Assembly: GCA_016711095.1 (NCBI GenBank)
Contig: JADJTP010000003.1
Span: 992,001-1,056,000 of the forward strand
Direction of reading: 5' to 3'
Origin: Actinomycetales bacterium
Lineage (GTDB): Bacteria; Actinomycetota; Actinomycetes; Actinomycetales; Dermatophilaceae
Length of the DNA stretch: 64,000 bases
Shown piece after piece: positions 40,621 to 48,987 of the stretch. How positions within the stretch are numbered: position 1 is the stretch's first letter; each line of letters starts with the position of its first letter. The position numbers and the translations under genes were made by a program. Under the pieces are notes generated by a model. That model had not been told where the DNA came from. It searched no databases and saw nothing but the letters and a program-made list of their open reading frames with translations.

Positions 40621-42051
40621 ATGGGCGCGTTCGGCTGGACACTCAAAGGCGACGGACACGGCTTGAAGCCGGGAGAGGTCGTCGCCCCCGACGAGCGACT
40701 CTCCTGGGGCAAGACCATCGGGCTCGGAGCCCAACACGTCGTCGCCATGTTCGGGGCGACGTTCGTCTTCCCTCTGCTCATGGGCCTCAACGCCCAGCTC
40801 GCGATCATGATGAGCGGTGTCGCGACGATCATCTTCCTGCTGATGGTCAGCGGGAAGGTCCCGTCCTATCTGGGCACTTCGGCGTCCTTCGTCGGCGTCG
40901 CCGCGGCGATCCGGGCCCAGCCCGGAGCCGACTCGCGAACCGTCACCGGCGCCATCCTCATCGGCGGCGTCGTGCTCGCGCTCGTCGGCTGGCTCGTCCA
41001 CGTCGCGGGGTCGGGGATCATCCACAGGGTCCTGCCCCCCGTCGTCACCGGCGCGGTGGTCATGCTCATCGGCTTCAACCTCGCTCCGGTTGTCGCCAAT
41101 GTCTACTGGCCGCAGGACCAGTGGATCGCGCTCATCGTCATGGTGTTCGCCATCATCTGCGCTGTCGCGCTCAAGGGCTTCCTCGGACGCATCTCGATCT
41201 TCCTCAGCCTCGTCTTCGGCTTCGTCCTGTCGTGGCTGTTCGACCGCGGCTTCGGGCAGATCACGTCCTTCGATGCCGGCGCCGGCACGGTGACGACCCA
41301 CTGGCGGGTCAACCTTGACGGGGTCGCGGGCGCGTCGTGGCTGGGCTTCCCGCCGGCCACGACGATAGGCGCGGACGGCAAGGAACTCGTCGGCATCCAC
41401 GCGCCGACCTTCTCGCTCGCCGCCGTGCTTGTCGTCATCCCCGCGATCATCGCCCTCATCGCCGAGAACACCGGTCACGTCAAGGCGGTGGCCGAGATGA
41501 CCGGCGCTGATCTGGACCACGTCATGGGCCGGGCCATCGCAGCCGACGGGGTCGCGACGACGGTCGCCAGCGCAGTCGGCGGCTCCCCGACGACCACGTA
41601 TGCCGAGAACATCGGTGTCATGGCCGCGACCCGGATCTATTCGACCGCCGCCTACTACGTCGCCGCCCTCATCGCGATCCTCTTCGGGTTGTCACCGAAG
41701 TTCGGTGCCCTGGTCGCAGCCACCCCCGGTGGTGTGCTCGGCGGCATCACCGTCGTGCTCTACGGGATGATCGGCCTGCTCGGTGCGAAGATCTGGAAAG
41801 AGAACAACGTCGACTTCGCCAACCCGATCAACCTCGTCCCGGTTGCCGCGGGGATCATCCTGGGCATCGGCAACACCGCGCTGAAGATCACCCCGACCTT
41901 CGAGCTGGCCGGCATCGCCCTTGGCACGATCGTGACGATCGCGGCATACCACCTGGCTCGTGCCTTCGCTCATGCCGAGCTGCGGGCCGCTCACGACAAC
42001 AGTGGTGGCGCGATGATCACGGTCGGCCACGAAGGCATCGACAGGGTCTGA
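40621..42051 (+). CDS. uraA: Uracil-xanthine permease (NCS2 family)
   Basis: The 476-residue protein starts at ATG 40621 behind GGGAAGGAG. It has about 13-14 membrane segments. Family features are LGAQHVVAMFGATFVFPLLM near the start, GTSASFVGVAAAI, NTGHVKAVAEMTG (with the substrate-binding Glu of the NCS2 family in ENTGH) and VGGSPTTTYAENIGV. It imports uracil by proton symport. A 106-base gap before it holds one octamer GTATGCCG site and no clear regulator site. Confidence 0.92.
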   Translation: MGAFGWTLKGDGHGLKPGEVVAPDERLSWGKTIGLGAQHVVAMFGATFVFPLLMGLNAQLAIMMSGVATIIFLLMVSGKVPSYLGTSASFVGVAAAIRAQPGADSRTVTGAILIGGVVLALVGWLVHVAGSGIIHRVLPPVVTGAVVMLIGFNLAPVVANVYWPQDQWIALIVMVFAIICAVALKGFLGRISIFLSLVFGFVLSWLFDRGFGQITSFDAGAGTVTTHWRVNLDGVAGASWLGFPPATTIGADGKELVGIHAPTFSLAAVLVVIPAIIALIAENTGHVKAVAEMTGADLDHVMGRAIAADGVATTVASAVGGSPTTTYAENIGVMAATRIYSTAAYYVAALIAILFGLSPKFGALVAATPGGVLGGITVVLYGMIGLLGAKIWKENNVDFANPINLVPVAAGIILGIGNTALKITPTFELAGIALGTIVTIAAYHLARAFAHAELRAAHDNSGGAMITVGHEGIDRV

Positions 42052-42112
42052 GGCGCGCCGCGCTGCTCACCAGACCCGACGGTCCGCAGCGCCTGCGAGC
42101 GTCGACTTATGG

Positions 42113-42155
42113 GTGTCTGCATCCATTGACAACTGCGTGTCTGCACCCCTTGACA
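42113..42155 (+). repeat. Direct repeat upstream of ktrB
   Basis: GTGTCTGCATCCATTGACA (42113) and GTGTCTGCACCCCTTGACA (42137) repeat with a 24-base period, 17 of 19 bases equal. Both hold TTGACA. They lie just before the potassium-transport genes and may be operators or overlapping -35 boxes. No good -10 was found at a 17-base spacing. Confidence 0.5.
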
Positions 42156-42171
42156 GACGGGCAGAGCCCGC

Positions 42172-43530
42172 GTGGGCGCCCACTACAGTTGGCGCGTGCT
42201 CAAGGCACTCCAGCACCCCGGCCGGCTGATTCCCGTGCTGTTCGCGGTCCTGCTCACCATCGGGACCGTGCTCCTGTGCCTGCCCATCTCTCGGATGAAC
42301 CCCGAGGAGCCGGCCAACGTGCTTGCCGCGGCATTCACCGCGGTGTCGGCGGCCTGCATCACCGGCCTGTCGGTTGTCGACACCGCGACCTATTGGACGC
42401 CGTTCGGCCAGGGTGTCATCCTCGCGCTCATCCAGGTCGGCGGCTTCGGCATCATGACCCTGGCGACTCTCGTGGCCATCCTCATCACCGGCCGGCTCGG
42501 GCTCGCCCAGTCGCTGATGGCCAAGTCGGAGTCGCACGCGGTCACCCTGGGCGACCTTCGGGGCATCATTCTCACCGTCGGCGCCACGATGGTCGCCATC
42601 GAGATCCTCATCGCCGGACTGCTCACGGCACGGTTCTACGCGGCCTACGACACGTCCTTGTGGACCGCCTTGTGGCACGGGACCTTCCACGCGGTGTCGG
42701 CCTTCAACAACGCCGGTTTCTCCCTGTTCAGTGACAACCTCATGTCCTTCGCCGGCGACCCGTGGGTGCTCGGGCCGATCTGCTTCGCGATCATTGCCGG
42801 TGGAGTCGGGTTCCCCGTGTTCTACGAGTTGCGGCACAGGTGGCGGACTCCGCGCACCTGGTCGGTCCACGCGAGGGTGACGATCCTCGGCTACTTCGGC
42901 CTGCTCATCGCCGGCTCGGTGTTCTTCGGCGTATCGGAGTGGTCCAATCCAGGAACTCTCGGGTCGATGAGCCTCTGGGACCGGGTGATGAACTCGATCG
43001 TCGGCGGAATCATGCCCCGCACCGCCGGCTTCAACTCCATCGACTACGGCCAGGCGACCGAGGAGACGTGGGCCTTCGACGCCACCATGATGTTCATCGG
43101 TGGTGGCAGCGCGGGCACCTCCGGCGGAATCAAGGTCGGCACCTTCGTCATTCTTGCCTTCGTGCTGTGGGCCGAGATCCGGGGGGAGCCCGACGTGGTC
43201 ATCGGGCAACGCTGCGTCCCGTATGCCGTGCAGCGCGAAGCCATCACCGTGGCCCTCATGGCGGTCGGGGTCGTCGCGCTCGGCACGCTCGGGCTGCTCA
43301 CCGTGACCGACCACAGCCTGGCGAAAGTCCTGTTCGAGGCCGCCTCGGCCTTCGGCACGACCGGGTTGTCCACGGGGATCACCGGCACCCTGCCGGGCAT
43401 CGGCCAGATCATCCTCATGGCGCTCATGTACATCGGCCGCATCGGTACCATCTCCGTGGCCTCGGCCCTGGCCCTCAATACTCGGCACCGGCACTACCGA
43501 CTACCTGAGGAGCGACCCATCATTGGTTAA
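42172..43530 (+). CDS. ktrB: Potassium transporter membrane subunit (TrkH/KtrB)
   Basis: This 452-residue membrane protein repeats the four M1-P-M2 units of the K+ channel-like family. The pore signatures are TAVSAACITGLSVVDT, HAVSAFNNAGFSLF, IMPRTAGFNSIDYG and EAASAFGTTGLSTGI. The intracellular gate loop GGGSAGTSGGIKVGTF is present. GTG 42172 is the longest start; GTG 42196 (MLKALQHPGRLIP) is an alternative. It runs straight into the trkA-type gene, overlapping its TTG start, so the two form one K+ uptake unit. Confidence 0.9.
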   Translation: MGAHYSWRVLKALQHPGRLIPVLFAVLLTIGTVLLCLPISRMNPEEPANVLAAAFTAVSAACITGLSVVDTATYWTPFGQGVILALIQVGGFGIMTLATLVAILITGRLGLAQSLMAKSESHAVTLGDLRGIILTVGATMVAIEILIAGLLTARFYAAYDTSLWTALWHGTFHAVSAFNNAGFSLFSDNLMSFAGDPWVLGPICFAIIAGGVGFPVFYELRHRWRTPRTWSVHARVTILGYFGLLIAGSVFFGVSEWSNPGTLGSMSLWDRVMNSIVGGIMPRTAGFNSIDYGQATEETWAFDATMMFIGGGSAGTSGGIKVGTFVILAFVLWAEIRGEPDVVIGQRCVPYAVQREAITVALMAVGVVALGTLGLLTVTDHSLAKVLFEAASAFGTTGLSTGITGTLPGIGQIILMALMYIGRIGTISVASALALNTRHRHYRLPEERPIIG

Positions 43531-44224
43531 CAACCCGTTCCGCCGCGATGACGCCAACCCACCCGTGCTGATCATCGGGCTGGGTCGGTTCGGCTTCTCC
43601 GTGGCCCGATCCCTCGTGGCAATGGGACAAGAAGTGCTGGCCATCGACAACGACCCGGTCAAGGTGCAGCGGTATGCCGACGAGCTCACTCACGTCGTCG
43701 AAGCCGATAGCACCGACCGTGACGCCCTGGAACAGCTGGGCGTGGGCACCTTCGACAAGGCCGTGATCGGGATCTCTGACAATGTCGAGGCGAGCGTGCT
43801 GACGGCGATGGCTCTGGTGGATTATCGCGTCACCGACGTGTGGGCCAAGGCGAGCACCAAGACCCAGGGCCGCATCCTCGAACGCCTAGGCATCCACCAC
43901 GTCGTCTACCCCGAGCGGGCCATGGGCGAGCAGGTGGCCCACATGATCGTCGGTGGGATGACCCAATACCTCGAGTTCGACGACGATTTCGCGATCGCTC
44001 GAGCGATGGCCCCGAGCGAGCAATGGAACCGGTCGTTCGCCGAGACGGGGTTGCGGGTGAAGTACGGCGTGACGATCGTCGGGGTCAAGCGGATCGGCGA
44101 GGACTTCGTCTACGCCCGGCCCGAGACCATCGTGAAACCCCAGGACGAGCTCGTTGTCTCAGGCCCTACAAGGAACGTCGAGCGCTTCTGTGCGCTGAGT
44201 AAGCCCAAGCCGGCCCACGGCTAA
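43523..44224 (+). CDS. ktrA: Potassium channel regulatory subunit (TrkA/KtrA, RCK)
   Basis: The 233-residue cytoplasmic subunit starts at TTG 43523 with GAGGAG upstream, overlapping the ktrB stop. The NAD(H)/nucleotide-binding Rossmann part has VLIIGLGRFGFSVARSL, LAIDNDPVKVQRYADEL and VVEADSTDRDALEQLG (RCK-N). The C-terminal part (GVTIVGVKRIGEDFVYARPE, TIVKPQDELVVSGP) is an RCK-C domain that gates transport in response to nucleotide. It is partner of KtrB. Confidence 0.92.
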   Translation: MVNNPFRRDDANPPVLIIGLGRFGFSVARSLVAMGQEVLAIDNDPVKVQRYADELTHVVEADSTDRDALEQLGVGTFDKAVIGISDNVEASVLTAMALVDYRVTDVWAKASTKTQGRILERLGIHHVVYPERAMGEQVAHMIVGGMTQYLEFDDDFAIARAMAPSEQWNRSFAETGLRVKYGVTIVGVKRIGEDFVYARPETIVKPQDELVVSGPTRNVERFCALSKPKPAHG

Positions 44225-44238
44225 CACTGACCCGGCCG

Positions 44239-44288
44239 GACCCGTTCAGACCCGTCCAGACGCGTCCAAAACTTTCCAGACTCGTCCA
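44239..44288. repeat. Five tandem 10-bp repeats (GACNCGTCCA)
   Basis: Units at 44239, 44249, 44259, 44269 and 44279 read GACCCGTTCA, GACCCGTCCA, GACGCGTCCA, AAACTTTCCA and GACTCGTCCA. The period is one helical turn, so all units face the same side of the DNA. They lie in the 182-base gap between ktrA and the FMN-binding protein gene. A multi-site protein-binding array is possible. Confidence 0.65.
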
Positions 44289-44406
44289 AACCGCATCTCA
44301 GGGCGTGTCCGGGCGCTTAACTGTGACCTGGGTCGCGTAAGCGAGCTCATACGGAAACCGGGACACTTATCCGCTCAGGCGTTCACTCGGGAGTTACCCT
44401 GAGAAT

Positions 44407-44877
44407 GTGAAATCAATGGTCCTGGACGAGCCCCGGGGCGTCACCATGCTCAGCCCGGTCAGTGTGCTGACCGAGCAGGAGTGCTGGGTGCTGCTTCGAC
44501 GCTTGGAGCTTGGTCGCCTCGCCTACCACCACTCCGACGCAGTGCAGCTCGCCCCGGTGAACTATGCCGTCGCGGGAGATCACATCATCTTTCGCACCGG
44601 CGAGGGAGCCAAGCTCAGTGGACTGCTCCACGACGCCGATGTCGCCTTCGAAGTGGACACGACAACCGACGACGAGGCGCTGAGCGTCATTTGCCGTGGG
44701 GTGGCCGTCGAACTCTGCGGTGAGCAAGCCCTGATGACCGACCAGCTTCGGCTGAGACCGTGGGTCGCCACCCACAAGAGCCACGTCATCGCGATCCGGG
44801 TCACCTCGATCTCCGGTCGGCGCTTCCAGCTCACCAAGCCGTGGTCGCACATGACGCCCAACCCGACCCAGGGCTGA
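44407..44877 (+). CDS. Pyridoxamine 5'-phosphate oxidase-like FMN-binding protein
   Basis: This 156-residue protein (GTG 44407; ATG 44416 alternative) has the split-barrel flavin fold: VLLRRLELGRLAYHHSDAVQ, VNYAVAGDHIIFRTGEGAKL, DADVAFEVDTTTDDEALSVI and VAVELCGEQALM. The segment HIIFRTGEGAKL is typical of the actinobacterial pyridoxamine oxidase-like family. Its members bind FMN, F420 or haem. True PNPx activity is not assured. It converges on the amphipathic-repeat gene. Confidence 0.85.
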   Translation: MKSMVLDEPRGVTMLSPVSVLTEQECWVLLRRLELGRLAYHHSDAVQLAPVNYAVAGDHIIFRTGEGAKLSGLLHDADVAFEVDTTTDDEALSVICRGVAVELCGEQALMTDQLRLRPWVATHKSHVIAIRVTSISGRRFQLTKPWSHMTPNPTQG

Positions 44878-44925
44878 CCGCGCCGAACCCGATGGGCTGA
44901 CCGGGCCGAACCCGATGGGCTGACC

Positions 44926-44954
44926 GGGCCGATCGGCATCGCGCCGATCGGCCC
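44926..44954. terminator. Perfect hairpin between converging genes
   Basis: GGGCCGATCGG (44926-44936) pairs with CCGATCGGCCC (44944-44954) over the loop CATCGCG. It is preceded by two tandem copies of CCGAACCCGATGGGCTGACC. It is placed to end transcripts from both sides. There is no T-run. Confidence 0.75.
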
Positions 44955-44965
44955 GATCAACGCAC

Positions 44966-46063
44966 TCAGGCGTCCTTCACGTCCTCGTTGGCCCCCTCGG
45001 GAGCCGGGTCCGCACCATCCTTCGCATCGGCGGCAAGGTCCTCGGCGTCCAGGTCCTCGGCGGCGTCCTCTGCGTCCGCGATCAGGTCCTTGGCGTCGGC
45101 ACCAGCGTCCGCACCAGCGTCCTTCGCATCGGCGATCACGGCTGCGGCGGCGTCCTTCTGCTCATCGACCACGGCTTCGACGTCATCCTTGGCAGCGGCT
45201 GCAGCTGATGCAGCCGCTCCGGCCTTCTCCGTGACCAGGTCCGATACCTCAGAGCGTGCCGACGTCGGCGGCAGGTAGGTCGACTCGCTCACCGGCGCGG
45301 CCCACGGATCGTCCTTGGGGCGGCGGGACCAGATGGCCGCGGCGACGGCCGCAACGGCTGCGCCAAGCCCGAAGAAGAGCAGAACGCCGCCCTTGCGCTT
45401 GCGCTTGGGCGGAGCCGACGCTGCGGCGAGCGCCGCAGGTGCGGCCTCGGCGATCTCGCGCTTGGCCGACCCGGCGGCAGCCGCGACGGCAGCAATGGCA
45501 GCCGAGACCTTCGGCAGCACGTCCTCGACGAGGATGTCCCGGGCGGAGTCAACCCGAGGCCCGAGTTCGTCGACGGCCTTCTGCAGCAACGGCGCCGCGG
45601 CGTCGACACCCCGCTCGACCCGTGGGGCAGCCCACTCCTTGCCCGCCTCGACGTAGGGCGTGGCGCGCTCGCGCCCGTGCTCAACAGCCTCGCTGGCGCG
45701 CTCCGCCAGGGGAGCTGCGGCCTCGCGGGCACGCTCGGCCAGAGGCGCCGCGGCCTCACGAGCGCGCTCGGCCGTCTCCCGAGCCACCTCGGCGGCCTCG
45801 CGGGCGCGCTCGACGGCTTCGCGAGCAGCCGGTGCGGCGTGAGCACGAGCTGCGGCCGCCTTCTCACGGGCGACCGGTCCATAGGTGCGGGCAGCGTCCG
45901 TCGCGGCCGTCGCAGCCGCGCTGGCCATCCGCCCGGCGACCGGTCCATAGGTCTGGGCCGTCGCGCGGCTCTTGGATACGGCCGGTGCGATCGTCGCCCG
46001 CATCGTGGCGAGGCGCCCGAACGCGGACGTGTCTGGGGCTGGGGTCTTTCGCTTCCGGAACAC
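44966..46063 (-). CDS. Amphipathic-repeat membrane protein (DUF5324-like)
   Basis: The 365-residue protein starts MFRKRKTPAPDTSAFGRLAT. Residues about 60-130 are 11-residue-type amphipathic repeats (EAVERAREAAEVARETAERA, REAAAPLAERAREAAAPLAE), resembling apolipoprotein or YtxH-like helices. A single membrane helix (GGVLLFFGLGAAVAAVAAAI) follows a basic KRKRK block. The C-terminus is acidic and Ala-rich. In other actinobacteria DUF5324 and CwsA proteins with this plan stand in the same crgA-proximal segment, so a role near the cell wall or division is possible. Identification is by architecture. Confidence 0.6.
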   Translation of the reverse strand: MFRKRKTPAPDTSAFGRLATMRATIAPAVSKSRATAQTYGPVAGRMASAAATAATDAARTYGPVAREKAAAARAHAAPAAREAVERAREAAEVARETAERAREAAAPLAERAREAAAPLAERASEAVEHGRERATPYVEAGKEWAAPRVERGVDAAAPLLQKAVDELGPRVDSARDILVEDVLPKVSAAIAAVAAAAGSAKREIAEAAPAALAAASAPPKRKRKGGVLLFFGLGAAVAAVAAAIWSRRPKDDPWAAPVSESTYLPPTSARSEVSDLVTEKAGAAASAAAAAKDDVEAVVDEQKDAAAAVIADAKDAGADAGADAKDLIADAEDAAEDLDAEDLAADAKDGADPAPEGANEDVKDA

Positions 46064-46208
46064 CGATCTCCTCCTAGGTCGCCATGAGCCTGACGGGCCG
46101 GACGCGAGTGACGCGTCCGGAGGTCAGGTGGCCTGGTCTCATCCTGCCCTGTTTCGGGGCAGCTCACACGCGTACGGGGCTCGCGGTCCACATGGGAGGA
46201 TGTCCGCC

Positions 46209-46730
46209 ATGAAGGCAACGCTGCACACCAACCACGGCGATATCGTCGTCACCCTCTTCCCCAACGAGGCCCCCAAGACGGTGGCCAACTTCGTGGGTCT
46301 CGCGACTGGCGACAAGGAGTACCGAGACGACGCCAAACGGACCAACCCGACCAAGTTCTACGACGGGCTGATCTTCCACCGCATCATCGCCGGCTTCATG
46401 ATCCAGGGCGGGTGCCCGCTCGGGCGGGGAATGGGTGGGCCGGGCTTCTCCTTCGACGACGAACCGCACCCCGACAAGACCTTCGACCGGCCCTACCTGC
46501 TCGCCATGGCCAACGCAGGCAAGCGGATGGGCAAGGGCACCAACGGCTCGCAGTTCTTCATCACCACGTCAACGCCGGGCTATCTCAACTTCAAGCACAC
46601 GATCTTCGGGGAGGTCGTCGACGGCCCGAGCCGAGAGGTTGTCGACACGATCAGCACCGTGCCGACCGACCGCAACGACAAGCCGCTCAAGGATGTCGTC
46701 ATCGAGTCGGTGACCGTAGAGGCCGACTGA
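46209..46730 (+). CDS. ppiA: Peptidyl-prolyl cis-trans isomerase (cyclophilin)
   Basis: The 173-residue cyclophilin starts at ATG 46209, eight bases after GGGAGGA; an ATG at 46200 is in frame too. The catalytic core is FYDGLIFHRIIAGFMIQGGC, and the C-terminal core is LLAMANAGKRMGKGTNGSQF followed by FITTSTPGYLNFKHTIFGEV. It catalyses proline isomerisation during folding, in the cytoplasm as there is no signal peptide. The gene normally stands at this place (Rv0009). Confidence 0.95.
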   Translation: MKATLHTNHGDIVVTLFPNEAPKTVANFVGLATGDKEYRDDAKRTNPTKFYDGLIFHRIIAGFMIQGGCPLGRGMGGPGFSFDDEPHPDKTFDRPYLLAMANAGKRMGKGTNGSQFFITTSTPGYLNFKHTIFGEVVDGPSREVVDTISTVPTDRNDKPLKDVVIESVTVEAD

Positions 46731-46798
46731 CCGTCCGCGAGGCTTGAGCGACTAGGCGCCCACGTGAGGATCCAGCGGACGGTGAGCGGGCGGCACAC

Positions 46799-47707
46799 GT
46801 GAGCGACGCATCACTGCCACCGCCGGTCGGTGAGCCGACCGCCCCTCCGGTGTGCCCGCGGCACCCGGACCGAGAGTCGTGGGTGAGTTGTCAGCGCTGC
46901 CGACGACCGGTCTGCCCCTCCTGCCAGCGACCCGCAGCCGTCGGCGTGCAATGTGTCGACTGCGTCGCCGAGGGGGCCAAGTCGATCCCGGCCACCCGCA
47001 CGGTCTTCGGGGGTCGCACCGTGGGGACCCCGCGGGTCACCCAGGCCCTCATCGCTGTCTGCGCGGCGGCATACGTGCTGCAGTTGACCCAACGGTCAAC
47101 GACCGAGACGTTCGCGTTCGTGCCGCTGCTCGGATGGGAGCAGCCGTGGCGCGCGCTGACCGCGGCGTTCTTGCACAGCCCGACGATGCCCCTGCATCTC
47201 GCGCTCAACATGTTCTGGCTGTGGCAGATCGGCGGCTATCTGGAGAGCCTGCTCGGTCGCGCCCGCTTTCTCGCGCTCTACCTCGTCTGTGCGATCGGCG
47301 GCTCGGCCGGCGTGCTGATGCTGGCCCCCGCGCCGCGGGCGATCCTGCGCTCCTCCGCCGAGGCCGCACAGTATGCCGCCTGGGGCACGCCAGTCGTCGG
47401 CGCCTCGGGGGCTGTCTTCGGACTCTTCGGTGCGCTGCTCGTGCTCAACCGGCATCTCGGCCGGTCCTCGGCTGCCCTGTATGGAGTCCTGGCTGTCAAC
47501 GTCGTCTTCGGGTTTGTCGTCCCGGGGATCGCCTGGCAGGCCCACCTCGGCGGGCTGGTCACCGGGGTCATTGTCGCCGGCGTGTTCGCGGTTCTGTCCA
47601 CCCGCGAGCGGCGCACGCTCCAGTGGCCGACGCTCGCCGTCGTGCTCGTCGTCATCGTCGCGGCGATGGTCCTGCAGTATCAGGGCGTGCCTGACATCTA
47701 CCGCTGA
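46799..47707 (+). CDS. Rhomboid intramembrane serine protease with N-terminal zinc box
   Basis: The 302-residue protein starts at GTG 46799. The N-terminal 60 residues are a B-box-like zinc module (CPRHPDRESWVSCQRCRRPV, CPSCQRPAAVGVQCVDC). The membrane part has six or seven helices with LHSPTMPLHLALNMFWLWQI, the catalytic Ser in VGASGAVFGLFGALL and the catalytic His in WQAHLGGLVTGVIVA. It cleaves membrane proteins within the bilayer. Substrates are unknown. The gene converges on crgA. Confidence 0.92.
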   Translation: MSDASLPPPVGEPTAPPVCPRHPDRESWVSCQRCRRPVCPSCQRPAAVGVQCVDCVAEGAKSIPATRTVFGGRTVGTPRVTQALIAVCAAAYVLQLTQRSTTETFAFVPLLGWEQPWRALTAAFLHSPTMPLHLALNMFWLWQIGGYLESLLGRARFLALYLVCAIGGSAGVLMLAPAPRAILRSSAEAAQYAAWGTPVVGASGAVFGLFGALLVLNRHLGRSSAALYGVLAVNVVFGFVVPGIAWQAHLGGLVTGVIVAGVFAVLSTRERRTLQWPTLAVVLVVIVAAMVLQYQGVPDIYR

Positions 47708-47725
47708 GCGGCGAGCTGTCGTGGG

Positions 47726-47746
47726 TTATCCACAGGTTTGTCCACA
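47726..47746 (+). promoter_or_regulatory. Two adjacent DnaA boxes
   Basis: TTATCCACA (47726-47734) is the consensus DnaA box. TTGTCCACA (47738-47746) is a common variant. The two lie 12 bases apart in the same direction, between the rhomboid and crgA genes, about 47 kb from the expected oriC. They may be a secondary DnaA-binding cluster. Confidence 0.6.
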
Positions 47747-47755
47747 CCTGGGGAG

Positions 47756-47797
47756 AACCACAACGATGTAACTCGTTCGCTTCGCATTCGTGTGGTT
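47756..47797. terminator. Imperfect hairpin between rhomboid and crgA genes
   Basis: AACCACAACGA (47756-47766) pairs with TTCGTGTGGTT (47787-47797), with one bulge. It sits between converging genes, beside the DnaA boxes, and may end transcription in both directions. Confidence 0.5.
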
Positions 47798-47814
47798 GCC
47801 CCCTGGAAGTCGGG

Positions 47815-48117
47815 TCACTTCCATTTCATCGTCATGGCGAAGCCCGCGATGAGCAGGCTGAAGCCGGCGACGAGGTTCCAGTAACCGAATGCCCCGACCG
47901 GCCAGCGGCCCTCGGAGATGTAGAAGACGACGATCCACACCAGCCCGGACACGAGCAGGGTGACGAAAACGGGAGCCCACCAGGTCGGGTTCGGGGCGTC
48001 GCTGGCCCGGGCGCGACGTTGACGCTCGAGCTCGGCGGCCCGTCGGGCGCTCTCGACCTTGGCGGCCGGTGGCAGCACCGGATGGGACTTGTCCTGCTGG
48101 CCCTGCGACTCGGACAC
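47815..48117 (-). CDS. crgA: Cell division protein CrgA
   Basis: This 100-residue protein starts at GTG 48117, placed by AAGGAG seven bases upstream. It has the CrgA plan: a charged N-terminus, then PNPTWWAPVFVTLLVSGLVW and a second helix (GAFGYWNLVAGFSLLIAGFA) ending TMKWK. CrgA is a small membrane protein of the actinobacterial divisome that helps control FtsZ-dependent septation and peptidoglycan synthesis. Its location beside DUF881 and srtE is the standard one. Confidence 0.92.
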   Translation of the reverse strand: MSESQGQQDKSHPVLPPAAKVESARRAAELERQRRARASDAPNPTWWAPVFVTLLVSGLVWIVVFYISEGRWPVGAFGYWNLVAGFSLLIAGFAMTMKWK

Positions 48118-48234
48118 GGGATCTCCTTGGTTCATGCCGGTGTGCCTTAGCGTAGGTGATGCCACCCGCCACCGTGCGCCGCGCCTCCGCGTGCGCGCAT
48201 CCTCGCGGGAAGGCCAGACGACGAAGGGAGCGGT

Positions 48235-48987
48235 ATGCCGCCGAGCGCGTCGCCGACCGCGCCCCAGCGCAGCTGGCGCTTTCTGGTCCCGGGGGTCTTT
48301 GCGCTGGCGGGACTGCTCTTCGCCACGAGCTTCCAAACGGCCGGGGGCAGTGACCTGCGCATCGACCGCGGCCTGCCGGGGCTGATCGACCAGGCCAACC
48401 GTGACGTCGCCAGCAGGACCGCCCTCGTGGCGGGCCTGCAAGGAGAGATCGACGCGCTCACTGCCGCACGCTCGGCCGCCGACCCGGGGAACACCGACCT
48501 CGCGGCGCTCACCGCGACGGCCAATCTGCTCGCCGCCAGCGTCGGAACCCGGGCCGTGGAGGGACCGGTGCTGGCCGTGACCCTCACCGACTCCTCGCGC
48601 ACCCAGGCCAATCTCCCTCCGTCGGTTCGGGCCGATGACCTTGTCGTCCACCAGCAGGACGTCCAGGCGGTTGTCAACGCCCTATGGCGAGGCGGAGCGG
48701 AGGCGATGATGATCCAGGATCAGCGGATCATCGCCACCTCCGCCATCCGTTGCGTCGGCAACACCCTCATCCTGCAGGGCCGGGTCTACGCCCCGCCATT
48801 CGTCATCCGCGCCATCGGCAGGATCGACGCGCTCAGAGAGTCGCTCGACGCGGACCCCCAGATCGCGATCTATCAACAGTGGGTCGACGCGGTCGGCCTC
48901 GGCTACGCGGTCAGCACGACGGCCAAGGCGAGGTTCCCGGCATACTCAGGGTCTGTGGCGTTGTCGTTCGCGAAAGTGGTCCGATGA
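48235..48987 (+). CDS. DUF881 membrane-anchored protein
   Basis: The 250-residue protein starts at ATG 48235 behind GGGAGC. It has one N-terminal helix (WRFLVPGVFALAGLLFATSF), a coiled-coil spacer (LVAGLQGEIDALTAARSAAD) and the DUF881 domain (VEGPVLAVTLTDS, DDLVVHQQDVQAVVNALWRG, GAEAMMIQDQRIIATSAIRC). The family is found beside crgA/srtE and in division gene clusters. Function unknown. The stop overlaps the srtE start (ATGA). Confidence 0.88.
   Translation: MPPSASPTAPQRSWRFLVPGVFALAGLLFATSFQTAGGSDLRIDRGLPGLIDQANRDVASRTALVAGLQGEIDALTAARSAADPGNTDLAALTATANLLAASVGTRAVEGPVLAVTLTDSSRTQANLPPSVRADDLVVHQQDVQAVVNALWRGGAEAMMIQDQRIIATSAIRCVGNTLILQGRVYAPPFVIRAIGRIDALRESLDADPQIAIYQQWVDAVGLGYAVSTTAKARFPAYSGSVALSFAKVVR

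Noticed and set aside
47726..47746. Chromosomal origin of replication
   Set aside because: Only two DnaA boxes are present, with no AT-rich unwinding element. The gene order places oriC left of the window, beside dnaA.
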